From Dehalococcoidia bacterium (GTDB lineage: Bacteria; Chloroflexota; Dehalococcoidia; UBA6926), in NCBI GenBank assembly GCA_030754805.1, contig JASLZO010000068.1:1-6412 (forward strand): a stretch of DNA of 6,412 nt, given 5' to 3'. This document shows positions 1 through 5,131 of this stretch, in pieces. Position 1 is the stretch's first letter. Every line of letters begins with the position of its first letter. The notes below the pieces were generated by a model. That model was not told the DNA's origin. It did not search any database and worked only from the letters and a program-made list of their open reading frames with translations. The translations under genes were made by a program, and so were the position numbers.

Positions 1-1
1 C

Positions 2-241
2 GAGCGCGCCGCAAGACAGGGGCTGCCGAACGCGCAGTTCAGCCTGGCGGTGGGCTACCTCAGGGGTGATGGTGTCCGGTTGGATCCCGTTCGCGGCTAT
101 GCGTGGTTGGTCCTCTGTGCCGACCAGGGGTTCGCGCAAGCGATTCGCGCGCGTCCCGAGGTAAAGGCGAAGCTGACGGCGGACCAGCTCGCCGATGCGG
201 GCAGGCTCGCACGGAAGCTCTCGGCGGAGATGGGTCGCTGA
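2..241 (+). CDS. Sel1-repeat protein, C-terminal fragment (5' end outside window)
   Basis: The frame is open from the left edge to the TGA at 239-241, so only the last 79 residues are visible. They contain one clear Sel1-like repeat (visible residues about 4-46): an AARQG start, then NAQFSLAVGYLRGDGV, then D-P-V-R-G-Y-A-W and a closing ADQGFAQA. This follows the Sel1 pattern of a helix, a G-x-G-V turn, and a second helix with Ala-Trp. The remaining 30 or so residues are a charged helical tail with KLTADQLADAGRLARKL, a common ending for bacterial Sel1 proteins. Sel1 repeats form alpha-solenoids that bind other proteins; no enzymatic role is implied and the partner is unknown. Earlier repeats and any signal peptide would lie upstream. 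The first in-frame start-like codon in the window (GTG at 50) falls inside the repeat and is not the true start. Confidence 0.88.
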   Translation, partial: ERAARQGLPNAQFSLAVGYLRGDGVRLDPVRGYAWLVLCADQGFAQAIRARPEVKAKLTADQLADAGRLARKLSAEMGR

Positions 242-293
242 TCCGGTCAGCGCTCGCTGCTGCGCCGGCCACGGGCACGCGGCGTTGCCTCGA

Positions 294-343
294 GGGCGGC
301 GAGGAGCCCGTACCGGGGCCTCTTCCCCTCGCCCCCTCTATTT
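294..343 (+). terminator. Possible terminator hairpin after the Sel1 gene
   Basis: GGCGAGG at 298-304 pairs with CCTCGCC at 327-333. GGG 294-296 can add pairs with CCC 334-336 if C297 is bulged, and an inner GCCC/GGGC stem (306-309 with 316-319) stacks inside. The run after the stem is only CTCTATTT, so the U-tract is weak. It lies about 50 nt downstream of the Sel1 stop codon, a sensible place for a terminator. Confidence 0.4.
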
Positions 344-536
344 GACAGAATGCCTACTTATCGGACCCAAGGAAAACGCAGCTTGAACTTCCTATCTGCC
401 TGATCCATTGCATTGCTCCCGAGACCGCTTCGCTCGGCTCAAAAAACGCCCTGCTGCCGCGTGTCTCCGTCAGCAAGCTGTATTCCTCAGCGTTCCCTGT
501 GCACCGCACACTCCCCCCTGTGGAGCCAAGCGCAAC

Positions 537-541
537 GAAGG
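537..541 (+). promoter_or_regulatory. Ribosome binding site that decides the start at GTG 548
   Basis: GAAGG is followed by a 6-nt spacer (542-547) and GTG at 548. No comparable Shine-Dalgarno sequence precedes the other in-frame candidates at TTG 413, GTG 461 or CTG 518. This favours 548, although that start gives a signal peptide with no Arg or Lys before the hydrophobic stretch. Confidence 0.5.
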
Positions 542-547
542 CACGGC

Positions 548-1855
548 GTGTTAATTCTGCTGGTGTTTTTTCTTGGCTTGGCGTCTGGATGTGGGCACGA
601 GGAACGTTCCCCTCCTAGAAACGTGGTGCTCATTACCATCGATACGCTCCGGGCAGATCATGTCGGGTCGTACGGAGGACCGGTGCCGACACCGGCAATG
701 GACACCCTTGCCCTCGAGGGCACACAAATCGACCGCGCATTCACCCCTGTGCCCAGCACGGGGCCAGCCGTGGTTTCGTTGTTGACCGGAACCCACCCGT
801 GGCGTCATGGCGTCTTGTTGAATGCGGTAACTCCACGCGCGGGATTGCCGAGCCTTCCTGAACGGCTCCAGACCGCAGGATTCGAGACTGCGGCTTTTGT
901 CTCCAGCTACGTGGTCAGCGCGCGCTTCGGCTTCGATCGCGGATTCGACCTGCATCACTTCACACCGAGCCACGGCGCCAAACCGAATGCCGGCGACTAC
1001 CGCACTCAGCATTGGTGGAGCCGCGGTGACGAGACCACTGATGCCGTACTGCGGTGGCTCAACTCGCGAGGGGAGACGCCCTTCTTCCTGTGGGTGCATT
1101 ACATGGACCCGCATGACCCTTACCGGCCACCGGCAGGGTTCGAACGACCGGATGACGAACCCGTTGACCTAGCCCACAAGCGCCTGAGTTCGGAGACGGA
1201 GGGCCACGAGAGACTGCGCACTCTCATCCGGTACTACCGTGGATCCGTCGCATATACGGACTTCCAGATCGGCCGGGTCCTAGACGAGCTTCGCGCGCAA
1301 AACCTTCTCGATCAGACGCTGATCATTCTGACAGCGGATCACGGCGAAGGGCTCGGCGACCATGCCCTCTTGGGGCACGGTTACAATCTCCATGACGAGC
1401 TCGTTCGCGTCCCGATGATTTTTCGCGGACCGCAGATCCCGGCGGGCCTCGCCTTGCACGGACTCGCACAGCTTGAAGACCTGATGCCCACTACCCTCAG
1501 CATGCTAGGGCTGCCGTACGGAGAATCTCTCGACGGCGTGGACCTTTCCCCATGGCTGCGCGGTGACGTGGCTATGTCGCCTCGAACCGTTGCCGTTGGG
1601 CGACGAGCATCTTTTGGGAAAAAGCCGTCCTTCTTCTACGCGCGAAGCGAGGAGGCGACTTGGATCGGGAAACTCGACGGATCCGGCATTCGCTTTCAGC
1701 CCTCTTCTGACCCATTGGAACTGCGCGGACACCGGGTGCGGGGGCTACCAGAACCGCTCCAGCAATACGGCGATTTACTCCACTCGAACGGTTCCACCCG
1801 CGCCCTGGATGCGGAGTCACGAGCCGGACTCGAGGCACTAGGTTACCTCGAGTAA
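548..1855 (+). CDS. Sulfatase-fold (alkaline phosphatase superfamily) lipoprotein, Thr-type active site
   Basis: This 435-residue protein is a full-length PF00884-type hydrolase. A hydrophobic segment (residues 2-13) ends in LASGC, with C15 as the likely lipidated Cys, so it should be anchored on the outside of a membrane. Metal-site motifs are in order: ITIDTLRADH (D32, R35, D37, H38), LLTGTHPWRHG (78-88), VHYMDPHDPY (183-192), TADHGEGLGDH (D264, H265) and GHG (H277). It ends in LEALGYLE, a frequent C-terminus in this family. At the nucleophile position, where formylglycine sulfatases have C/S-x-P-x-R, it reads T71-G-P-A-V. The Cys/Ser needed for formylglycine and the Arg are both absent, so phosphatase, phosphodiesterase or phosphotransferase activity is as likely as sulfatase activity; the substrate is unknown. 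The start at GTG 548 was chosen for its GAAGG site. Starting at 518 or 413 would add an Arg-Arg-His n-region and remains possible. It has no obvious operon partner. Confidence 0.88.
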   Translation: MLILLVFFLGLASGCGHEERSPPRNVVLITIDTLRADHVGSYGGPVPTPAMDTLALEGTQIDRAFTPVPSTGPAVVSLLTGTHPWRHGVLLNAVTPRAGLPSLPERLQTAGFETAAFVSSYVVSARFGFDRGFDLHHFTPSHGAKPNAGDYRTQHWWSRGDETTDAVLRWLNSRGETPFFLWVHYMDPHDPYRPPAGFERPDDEPVDLAHKRLSSETEGHERLRTLIRYYRGSVAYTDFQIGRVLDELRAQNLLDQTLIILTADHGEGLGDHALLGHGYNLHDELVRVPMIFRGPQIPAGLALHGLAQLEDLMPTTLSMLGLPYGESLDGVDLSPWLRGDVAMSPRTVAVGRRASFGKKPSFFYARSEEATWIGKLDGSGIRFQPSSDPLELRGHRVRGLPEPLQQYGDLLHSNGSTRALDAESRAGLEALGYLE

Positions 1856-1901
1856 TCGTGTGTCCCGTTGACGTTCCGCCGGACGTTGGCCGGAGACACG
1901 A
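1856..1901 (+). terminator. Long hairpin directly after the sulfatase-fold gene
   Basis: TCGTGT (1856-1861), starting at the base after the TAA stop, pairs with ACACGA (1896-1901). After one G-G mismatch, TCC (1863-1865) pairs with GGA (1892-1894). An inner stem around ACGTTC (1871-1876) and GGACGT (1881-1886) gives a stacked two-part structure. No T-run follows on either strand, so it may be a Rho-independent-like or RNA-protecting 3' structure, possibly shared with the converging lipoprotein gene. Confidence 0.45.
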
Positions 1902-1925
1902 TTCCGCGCCCGGCAGCTCCGGATC

Positions 1926-1946
1926 AAAACGCTACTGCCATTAGCG
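1926..1946 (-). terminator. Weak terminator for the small lipoprotein gene
   Basis: On the - strand CGCTA and TAGCG (positions 1942-1946 and 1930-1934) form a 5-bp stem around a 7-nt loop, followed at once by TTTT (1929-1926). It lies about 30 nt beyond the stop of the 1978-2343 gene. The stem is short, so confidence is limited. Confidence 0.35.
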
Positions 1947-1977
1947 ACTGCGCCGCCGAGCACACTCCGCCCAGCCG

Positions 1978-2343
1978 CTATTTGCCCCGCGTTCGTGAAA
2001 CCGACGCGGATGTGCCCTTCGCTCGGGACATCGGTGAAGAGCGGCTGCCCACCGTCGTCGTCCAGCCCCGCGCAAACATGCACGTCTTCCAGTTCATTCC
2101 GGGTCCATGGCGTACCTTGCTCTGCTCTTCGGTACACGTTTCTTTTCCCGTATCGGCCTCTACCGCACACGTTCGAGTTACTACGCTCGTTACTCTTCGT
2201 GCCTCATGCGCCTGACTACGGCACTCGGTGAAGTCCTTCTCGAACCGGCCCTCGTCCCAGTTCTCGTGGACCCAGACTGTTCGGCATCCCAGGAACGCAC
2301 TCGCGAGAACGAGCAGAGCGATCGGAGCGTAACGGTGTCGCAT
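1978..2343 (-). CDS. Small putative lipoprotein of unknown function
   Basis: This is a 121-residue protein. Residues 1-19 form a lipoprotein signal peptide: charged RHR, hydrophobic APIALLVLASAF, then LGC with C20 as the lipidated Cys. The mature part has VWVHENWDEGRFEKDFTECR and later NWKTCMFARGW (84-94). An aromatic start, an acidic D-x3-C segment and a closing C-M-x3-G-W is a layout common in small uncharacterised proteobacterial lipoproteins. The mature region has Cys at 41, 59, 70 and 88, so two disulfides are possible. The start at ATG 2343 is well supported: AGGAG (complement of 2352-2356) lies 8 nt upstream. After GW94 the last 27 residues are rich in Ser, Thr and Arg and look unlike the rest. 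It converges on the sulfatase-fold gene. No function is assigned. Confidence 0.75.
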   Translation of the reverse strand: MRHRYAPIALLVLASAFLGCRTVWVHENWDEGRFEKDFTECRSQAHEARRVTSVVTRTCAVEADTGKETCTEEQSKVRHGPGMNWKTCMFARGWTTTVGSRSSPMSRAKGTSASVSRTRGK

Positions 2344-2351
2344 ACGGTGGT

Positions 2352-2356
2352 CTCCT
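2352..2356 (-). promoter_or_regulatory. Ribosome binding site of the small lipoprotein gene
   Basis: The - strand reads AGGAG here, 8 nt before the ATG at 2343-2341. It is the strongest Shine-Dalgarno sequence I noticed in the window, and it is the main argument that this short gene is real. Confidence 0.7.
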
Positions 2357-2403
2357 AGAAGAACAGCGAAGCGTGAACACGCGACGCCTCATGCTCGGGT
2401 GGG

Positions 2404-2409
2404 ATTCTA
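2404..2409 (-). promoter_or_regulatory. Possible -10 box for the small lipoprotein gene
   Basis: The - strand reads TAGAAT (5 of 6 against TATAAT), which would give a leader of roughly 55 nt. The -35 region 16-18 bp upstream falls in the GGGCAGTA tandem repeat and does not resemble TTGACA. This is a weak call unless an activator is involved. Confidence 0.25.
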
Positions 2410-2423
2410 CATCATCTCCAGTC

Positions 2424-2445
2424 GGGCAGTAGGGCAGTAGGGCAG
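2424..2445. repeat. Short tandem repeat, 8-bp unit GGGCAGTA x 2.75
   Basis: Two perfect copies of GGGCAGTA (2424-2431, 2432-2439) are followed by GGGCAG (2440-2445). The flanks TCGGGC (2422-2427) and GCCCGA (2445-2450) are complementary, so the repeat can also sit in the loop of a 6-bp stem. It lies just upstream of the lipoprotein gene's possible -10 box. Confidence 0.7.
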
Positions 2446-2466
2446 CCCGAGACGCTTCGACGAACT

Positions 2467-2586
2467 GAATTCTGCATTTTGAGAGAATTGATACCGCCCC
2501 GGTTGGCTCGCGCTCCGTATTGCACGCGGTGTCGTGACAGTCGCCTGGTCGGGTGTGCCTAACGCGCAGCTCAAAACACAGAATTT
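2467..2586. repeat. Imperfect 17-bp inverted repeat bounding about 120 bp
   Basis: The left arm GAATTCTGCATTTTGAG (2467-2483) and right arm CTCAAAACACAGAATTT (2570-2586) match in inverted orientation at 14 of 17 positions. The exceptions are two adjacent central mismatches and one G-T wobble at the outer end. The 86 bp between the arms hold no gene. No clear target-site duplication flanks the arms. It may be a miniature mobile element remnant or a long stem-loop that ends the transcript of the haloperoxidase-like gene, whose stop codon lies 19 bp away. Confidence 0.5.
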
Positions 2587-2593
2587 TACGGCC

Positions 2594-2601
2594 AAAAAAA
2601 A
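2594..2601 (-). other. T8 tract just after the haloperoxidase-like stop codon
   Basis: The - strand reads eight T's starting 3 nt after the TAA at 2607-2605. No GC-rich stem precedes it; the nearest self-complementary bases (CGC-CTA-GCG) make only 3 bp. It is therefore not a standard intrinsic terminator on its own, though it could act together with the inverted repeat that follows. Confidence 0.35.
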
Positions 2602-2604
2602 CGT

Positions 2605-4656
2605 TTAGGGGGACTCGCTAGGCGGAGACGATTTCTTGGAAGGTTCAACGCGAACTCTCGTCCTCGCCCAGACCCCCGCGCTCATCAAACTGAGCACTAG
2701 TGCGACGGACCCGACACCGGGCAGCGCGGGAACCGGAGAGGCGGGCGAGGAAGATCCGAAGAAGACGAGCGCCTTGGCCAAGGCATCTTCCCCCACCTTT
2801 TGTCCGAGATAGCGCCCGGGAATGTCGTCGGCGGGAGGATGGATCCCTCCCCAGATTCGCGACAGGCTCGTCTGGTCCGATGCATCGTCGTAGGTCGCCC
2901 ACTGCAGGGTGATGTCCACACTCGGCCCGTCCTCAAAAACCAGGAACTCGTTGGCCGGGCAGTGGAACTCGCCGAGCCCACCCGGGAAGTAAGGCGAACC
3001 CGTGATGCCGGCAAGGATGACGGCACCGGCGCGGCTAAAGGTACTGTGCCCCGACACGTAGCCCGCAAAGGGGGGCGTCACGAAGGTCGGCCGCTGGTAG
3101 GGCCACCAGTTCTCGGCCAGGATCCAACCGACTCCTGCTTCGTCCACCTCCGGGTCAGCGATCGCATCGTGTCCACGCCAAGCGTAGAGCGCGATCTTTC
3201 CCTCCGATCCGGCGAGGTGCTCGTGGCGTTGGCCCACCGCGGTGGTCGCCACGGTCACCAACTCGATCAGGCCCGGGTGCAGCGAGATGCCCGCGGGATC
3301 GTAGGAAGGTTGGAGAGCATCGGATGATTGCCCGCGGTCGGCCATGTAACGAATTGCCGAGATCGGGCGAACGTAGTCGTACCAACCCTTGCTCCCCCAG
3401 GCCGCGACGGCACTGTCGTGCATCGCGCCTCCGAGAGCAAAATACAGTTTCACGTCCCATTCGAGATCATCCACGACCTCGCCCTGCCCCTGGACTTTCT
3501 TTTCCGTCTGGGGGTGATCCGAGACGTAGTTTGCGATGACGAACCAGTGGCCGGGGGGTGTCTCGGAATCGGGTCCATCGGCCCAGAACTCGGCAAGCAC
3601 TCGCGCGTAATCGGCCCTGGGTACCTCTTGCGGGGTGTAGGGGAGACCCGTGCTGGGGTTGACGTCGTGGCCCGGTCCCCAATCGCCGCCATTCGAAAAA
3701 TCGTAGAAGCTTTCAAAATCGTCGGGTGGCGGCAGCGCCGCGTTTCCGATCGCCCCCGGCGAGATATCGATGGTCACCCCGTCGCTCGGGTCGAGATGGC
3801 TCGACCAGGCCGACACCATTTCGAAGCCCCACTTGTAGTCGGCATCCTGCGCCGTGCCGATCTGGGGCGGCGAACCAGGATCGTGGTAGACCCAATAGTC
3901 GAACCCCCCACGGAAATCGATCGTCCGATCTGCCGCGGTCAGGGCAAACGCCGACACCTTGCCCCATTCCGGACTTTGGAAGGCCGGGGGACCCGTGGCG
4001 ATGGGGTTTCCCGACTGGTCGACAAAGAATTCGAGAGCGAGCGGTTGCCACCGGTTCGGATCGACAATGCTCGGGTTTCCCGGAAGCGTGGGCACCAACG
4101 CCGGATTGACCGGCGTGTAGTAGAGATTTCCATATTCCTCGAACTCGTTCGAATTGTCGAGGTAGCCGAAATCGAGCACCGTCTCGGCAATCCGGTTTCC
4201 CAGGGCAGCTGGTGTGTCACCGAATACTTCGTAGTCGTCGATGTCGTATCCGTGTGCCTGCATCAAGGCAGCGAAGGCCGCCAGCGATTCCTCTGCTCCC
4301 GGAGAATCGAAAAACCGCAACTCAAGGATGCGATAGCAAGCGAAGCTCAGGGTCTCGGCCCGGGCGGCGGCGACGTCCACCGCTGACATCTTTTCCTGAT
4401 GGAGATAGTTCACCGCATCTGGATCGTAGGCTGCCCACGCATCCCACATTGCCACCGAGACATGCCAAAGATTCCTTGCATGCACCGGCGGCCTCGCAAG
4501 ATCGAGACGAATCGCCGCGAGAAGCGCCTCGTTCCACTCTCGCGCAACCGACTGTGCCCCGGCTGGGACGGCCAGAAACACGACCAACGAACTCGAGATG
4601 AGCAGAAACATTCGACGAAGAGAACGCTTCGGTCTCGGCATAGACCGTCTGTCCAT
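2605..4656 (-). CDS. Exported vanadium-dependent haloperoxidase-like protein with C-terminal membrane anchor
   Basis: This 683-residue protein has a Sec-type signal peptide (basic RPKRSLRR, hydrophobic core about 17-30, likely cleavage after AGA34). Its N-terminal helical part includes HARNLWHVSVAMWDAWAAYD (59-78), typical of a large bacterial subfamily. The complete vanadate/phosphate site of the haloperoxidase/PAP2 superfamily follows: K423-x6-R430-P431; S535-G536-H537, with Val instead of Pro before it; and S599-R600-x5-H606. The spacings K+7=R and R+6=H equal those of Curvularia chloroperoxidase (K353, R360, S402, G403, H404, R490, H496). Family members oxidise halides with H2O2, while relatives are acid phosphatases; which this one does cannot be read from sequence. 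The C-terminus PVPALPGVG (641-649), a hydrophobic stretch (650-664) and an Arg cluster (665-669) resemble PEP-CTERM-type sorting signals, with a longer polar tail than usual. ATG 4656 has only a weak ribosome site; ATG 4641 is an alternative. Confidence 0.9.
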   Translation of the reverse strand: MDRRSMPRPKRSLRRMFLLISSSLVVFLAVPAGAQSVAREWNEALLAAIRLDLARPPVHARNLWHVSVAMWDAWAAYDPDAVNYLHQEKMSAVDVAAARAETLSFACYRILELRFFDSPGAEESLAAFAALMQAHGYDIDDYEVFGDTPAALGNRIAETVLDFGYLDNSNEFEEYGNLYYTPVNPALVPTLPGNPSIVDPNRWQPLALEFFVDQSGNPIATGPPAFQSPEWGKVSAFALTAADRTIDFRGGFDYWVYHDPGSPPQIGTAQDADYKWGFEMVSAWSSHLDPSDGVTIDISPGAIGNAALPPPDDFESFYDFSNGGDWGPGHDVNPSTGLPYTPQEVPRADYARVLAEFWADGPDSETPPGHWFVIANYVSDHPQTEKKVQGQGEVVDDLEWDVKLYFALGGAMHDSAVAAWGSKGWYDYVRPISAIRYMADRGQSSDALQPSYDPAGISLHPGLIELVTVATTAVGQRHEHLAGSEGKIALYAWRGHDAIADPEVDEAGVGWILAENWWPYQRPTFVTPPFAGYVSGHSTFSRAGAVILAGITGSPYFPGGLGEFHCPANEFLVFEDGPSVDITLQWATYDDASDQTSLSRIWGGIHPPADDIPGRYLGQKVGEDALAKALVFFGSSSPASPVPALPGVGSVALVLSLMSAGVWARTRVRVEPSKKSSPPSESP

Positions 4657-4709
4657 CGTTCCATGCCCCGCGATTCCGGCTCACCCATCGGTTCAACAAG
4701 GCTGATTCA

Positions 4710-4744
4710 GCTCCTCGATTATTTCACCTGCTCGAGGAGCAGGT
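4710..4744 (-). repeat. Overlapping inverted repeats between MAPEG remnant and haloperoxidase-like gene
   Basis: Two mutually exclusive stems share bases. ACCTGCTC (4726-4733) pairs with GAGCAGGT (4737-4744) as a perfect 8-bp stem with a 3-nt loop. Alternatively GCTCCTCGA (4710-4718) pairs with TCGAGGAGC (4732-4740) as a 9-bp stem with a 13-nt loop. In RNA these could be a weak terminator for the MAPEG remnant. In DNA the first is a perfect dyad lying inside the predicted promoter. Confidence 0.55.
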
Positions 4745-4747
4745 CAA
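4718..4747 (-). promoter_or_regulatory. Predicted sigma70-type promoter of the haloperoxidase-like gene, with internal dyad
   Basis: The - strand shows TTGACC (4747-4742; 5 of 6 against TTGACA), an 18-bp spacer, then AATAAT (4723-4718; 5 of 6). TGA directly precedes the -10 box, giving an extended -10. Transcription would start near 4711, leaving a leader of about 55 nt before ATG 4656. Most of the spacer is the perfect dyad ACCTGCTC-N3-GAGCAGGT, which also overlaps the last three bases of the -35 box. A dyad placed this way is a typical operator position, so regulation by a dimeric protein is likely if the promoter is real. Confidence 0.5.
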
Positions 4748-5059
4748 GTGGTCTCCGCCCGCGAAAACAGCCAGTTCAAAGAAAGAGATGCCCGCGGCGG
4801 TTAGGCTGACGAACAGCGTTCCGAAGCCAGCGACGGCACGCGGGATCGTCTGCAGTCTGTCGGCCTTGAACCCGGCTACGTGTATGACGCGCATGAAGAG
4901 CATCGACAGACCGAGGCCGTGAAGCAATCCGGAGCCCGCGCCGTTGAGTTCGAGCGCCGTCATCATGATCATGAAGTAGGGCACGTTCTCCACGAGGTTT
5001 GCGTGCCTTCGCATCGCTAGCTGGAGATCGGTCCGCACTCCGCGCTTTCTGTGCTTTAG
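4724..5059 (-). pseudogene. MAPEG-family membrane protein, N-terminally truncated
   Basis: The frame resembles MAPEG proteins (small membrane proteins related to glutathione S-transferase/eicosanoid enzymes, usually about 130 residues). LQLAMRRHANLVENVPYFMI matches the conserved R-x-HAN-x2-E-x-VP segment. It is followed by LELNGAG, LLHGLGLSMLFMRVIHVAG and a last hydrophobic helix (AVAGFGTLFVSLTAAGISFF). Family-like sequence continues upstream of the first usable start (GTG 5038) as LKHRKRG, up to a TAA at 5062-5060. The normal first transmembrane helix is therefore missing and the match stops where the intergenic hairpin region begins. Neither GTG 5038 nor ATG 5014 has a properly spaced ribosome site. 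I read this as a 5'-deleted remnant. A short three-helix protein of 104 residues from GTG 5038 cannot be excluded. The C-terminus GGDHLTCSSSR overlaps the dyad at 4726-4744. Confidence 0.6.
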
Positions 5060-5071
5060 TTAAGAGGGACC

Positions 5072-5111
5072 CGGGAGGGGAGCGCAGCCCCGGGGCCACG
5101 CTCCCTTCCCG
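5072..5111 (-). terminator. Very strong GC-rich hairpin after the CBM2 gene
   Basis: CGGGAGGGGAGCG (5072-5084) pairs with CGCTCCCTTCCCG (5099-5111) as a 13-bp stem with one G-T wobble. Two mismatches follow, then GCCCC (5087-5091) faces GGGGC (5092-5096). It starts about 20 nt beyond the stop of the 5132-6412 gene on the - strand, as a terminator would, but the following bases (GGTCCCTCTTAAC) have no U-tract. It could instead be a repeated palindromic element. Confidence 0.55.
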
Positions 5112-5131
5112 AGAACCTGCACCCTTGCCTC

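Larger units (their letters stand above)
242..547 (+). other. Non-coding stretch between Sel1 and sulfatase-fold genes
   Basis: No convincing gene is seen in these 306 bases. The stretch holds the hairpin at 294-343 and a perfect TTGACA at 342-347, but no acceptable -10 box lies 16-18 bp after it. The frame of the downstream gene is open back to a TGA at 401-403, so translation from TTG 413, GTG 461 or CTG 518 is formally possible. The peptide this would add is rich in Cys, Ser and Pro and looks non-coding. Confidence 0.5.

Noticed and set aside
342..347. Perfect TTGACA as a promoter for the sulfatase-fold gene
   Set aside because: No -10-like hexamer lies 16-18 bp downstream. The sequence there is GC-rich (around GGACCCAA).
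369..403. AAGGA followed 9 nt later by TTG 383, in frame with the sulfatase-fold gene
   Set aside because: A TGA at 401-403 ends this frame after six codons (MNFLSA). It could be a leader peptide, but nothing supports that beyond spacing.
551..1114. 187-codon open frame antisense to the sulfatase-fold gene
   Set aside because: It covers the conserved N-terminal half of a clear PF00884-type protein on the other strand and shows no motif of its own.
1838..2215. Overlapping open frames on both strands around the small lipoprotein
   Set aside because: They are shadows without ribosome sites or signal peptides; the 1978-2343 frame has both. The - strand one is kept only as a hint of a possible frameshift.
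2407..2595. 62-codon frame on the - strand within the intergenic repeat region
   Set aside because: It needs a TTG start inside the T-run, has no ribosome site, and its sequence is made up by the inverted repeat arms and the tandem repeat.
2557..2609. Integron attC-like ends (GCCTAAC ... CGTTTAGG)
   Set aside because: The second core does not fit GTTRRRY, there are no inner L-box palindromes, and one end overlaps the haloperoxidase stop codon.
3328..4386. 352-codon open frame on the + strand
   Set aside because: It lies wholly antisense to the haloperoxidase-like gene in exact codon register. Its product has no recognisable motif, while the opposite strand shows a complete catalytic site.
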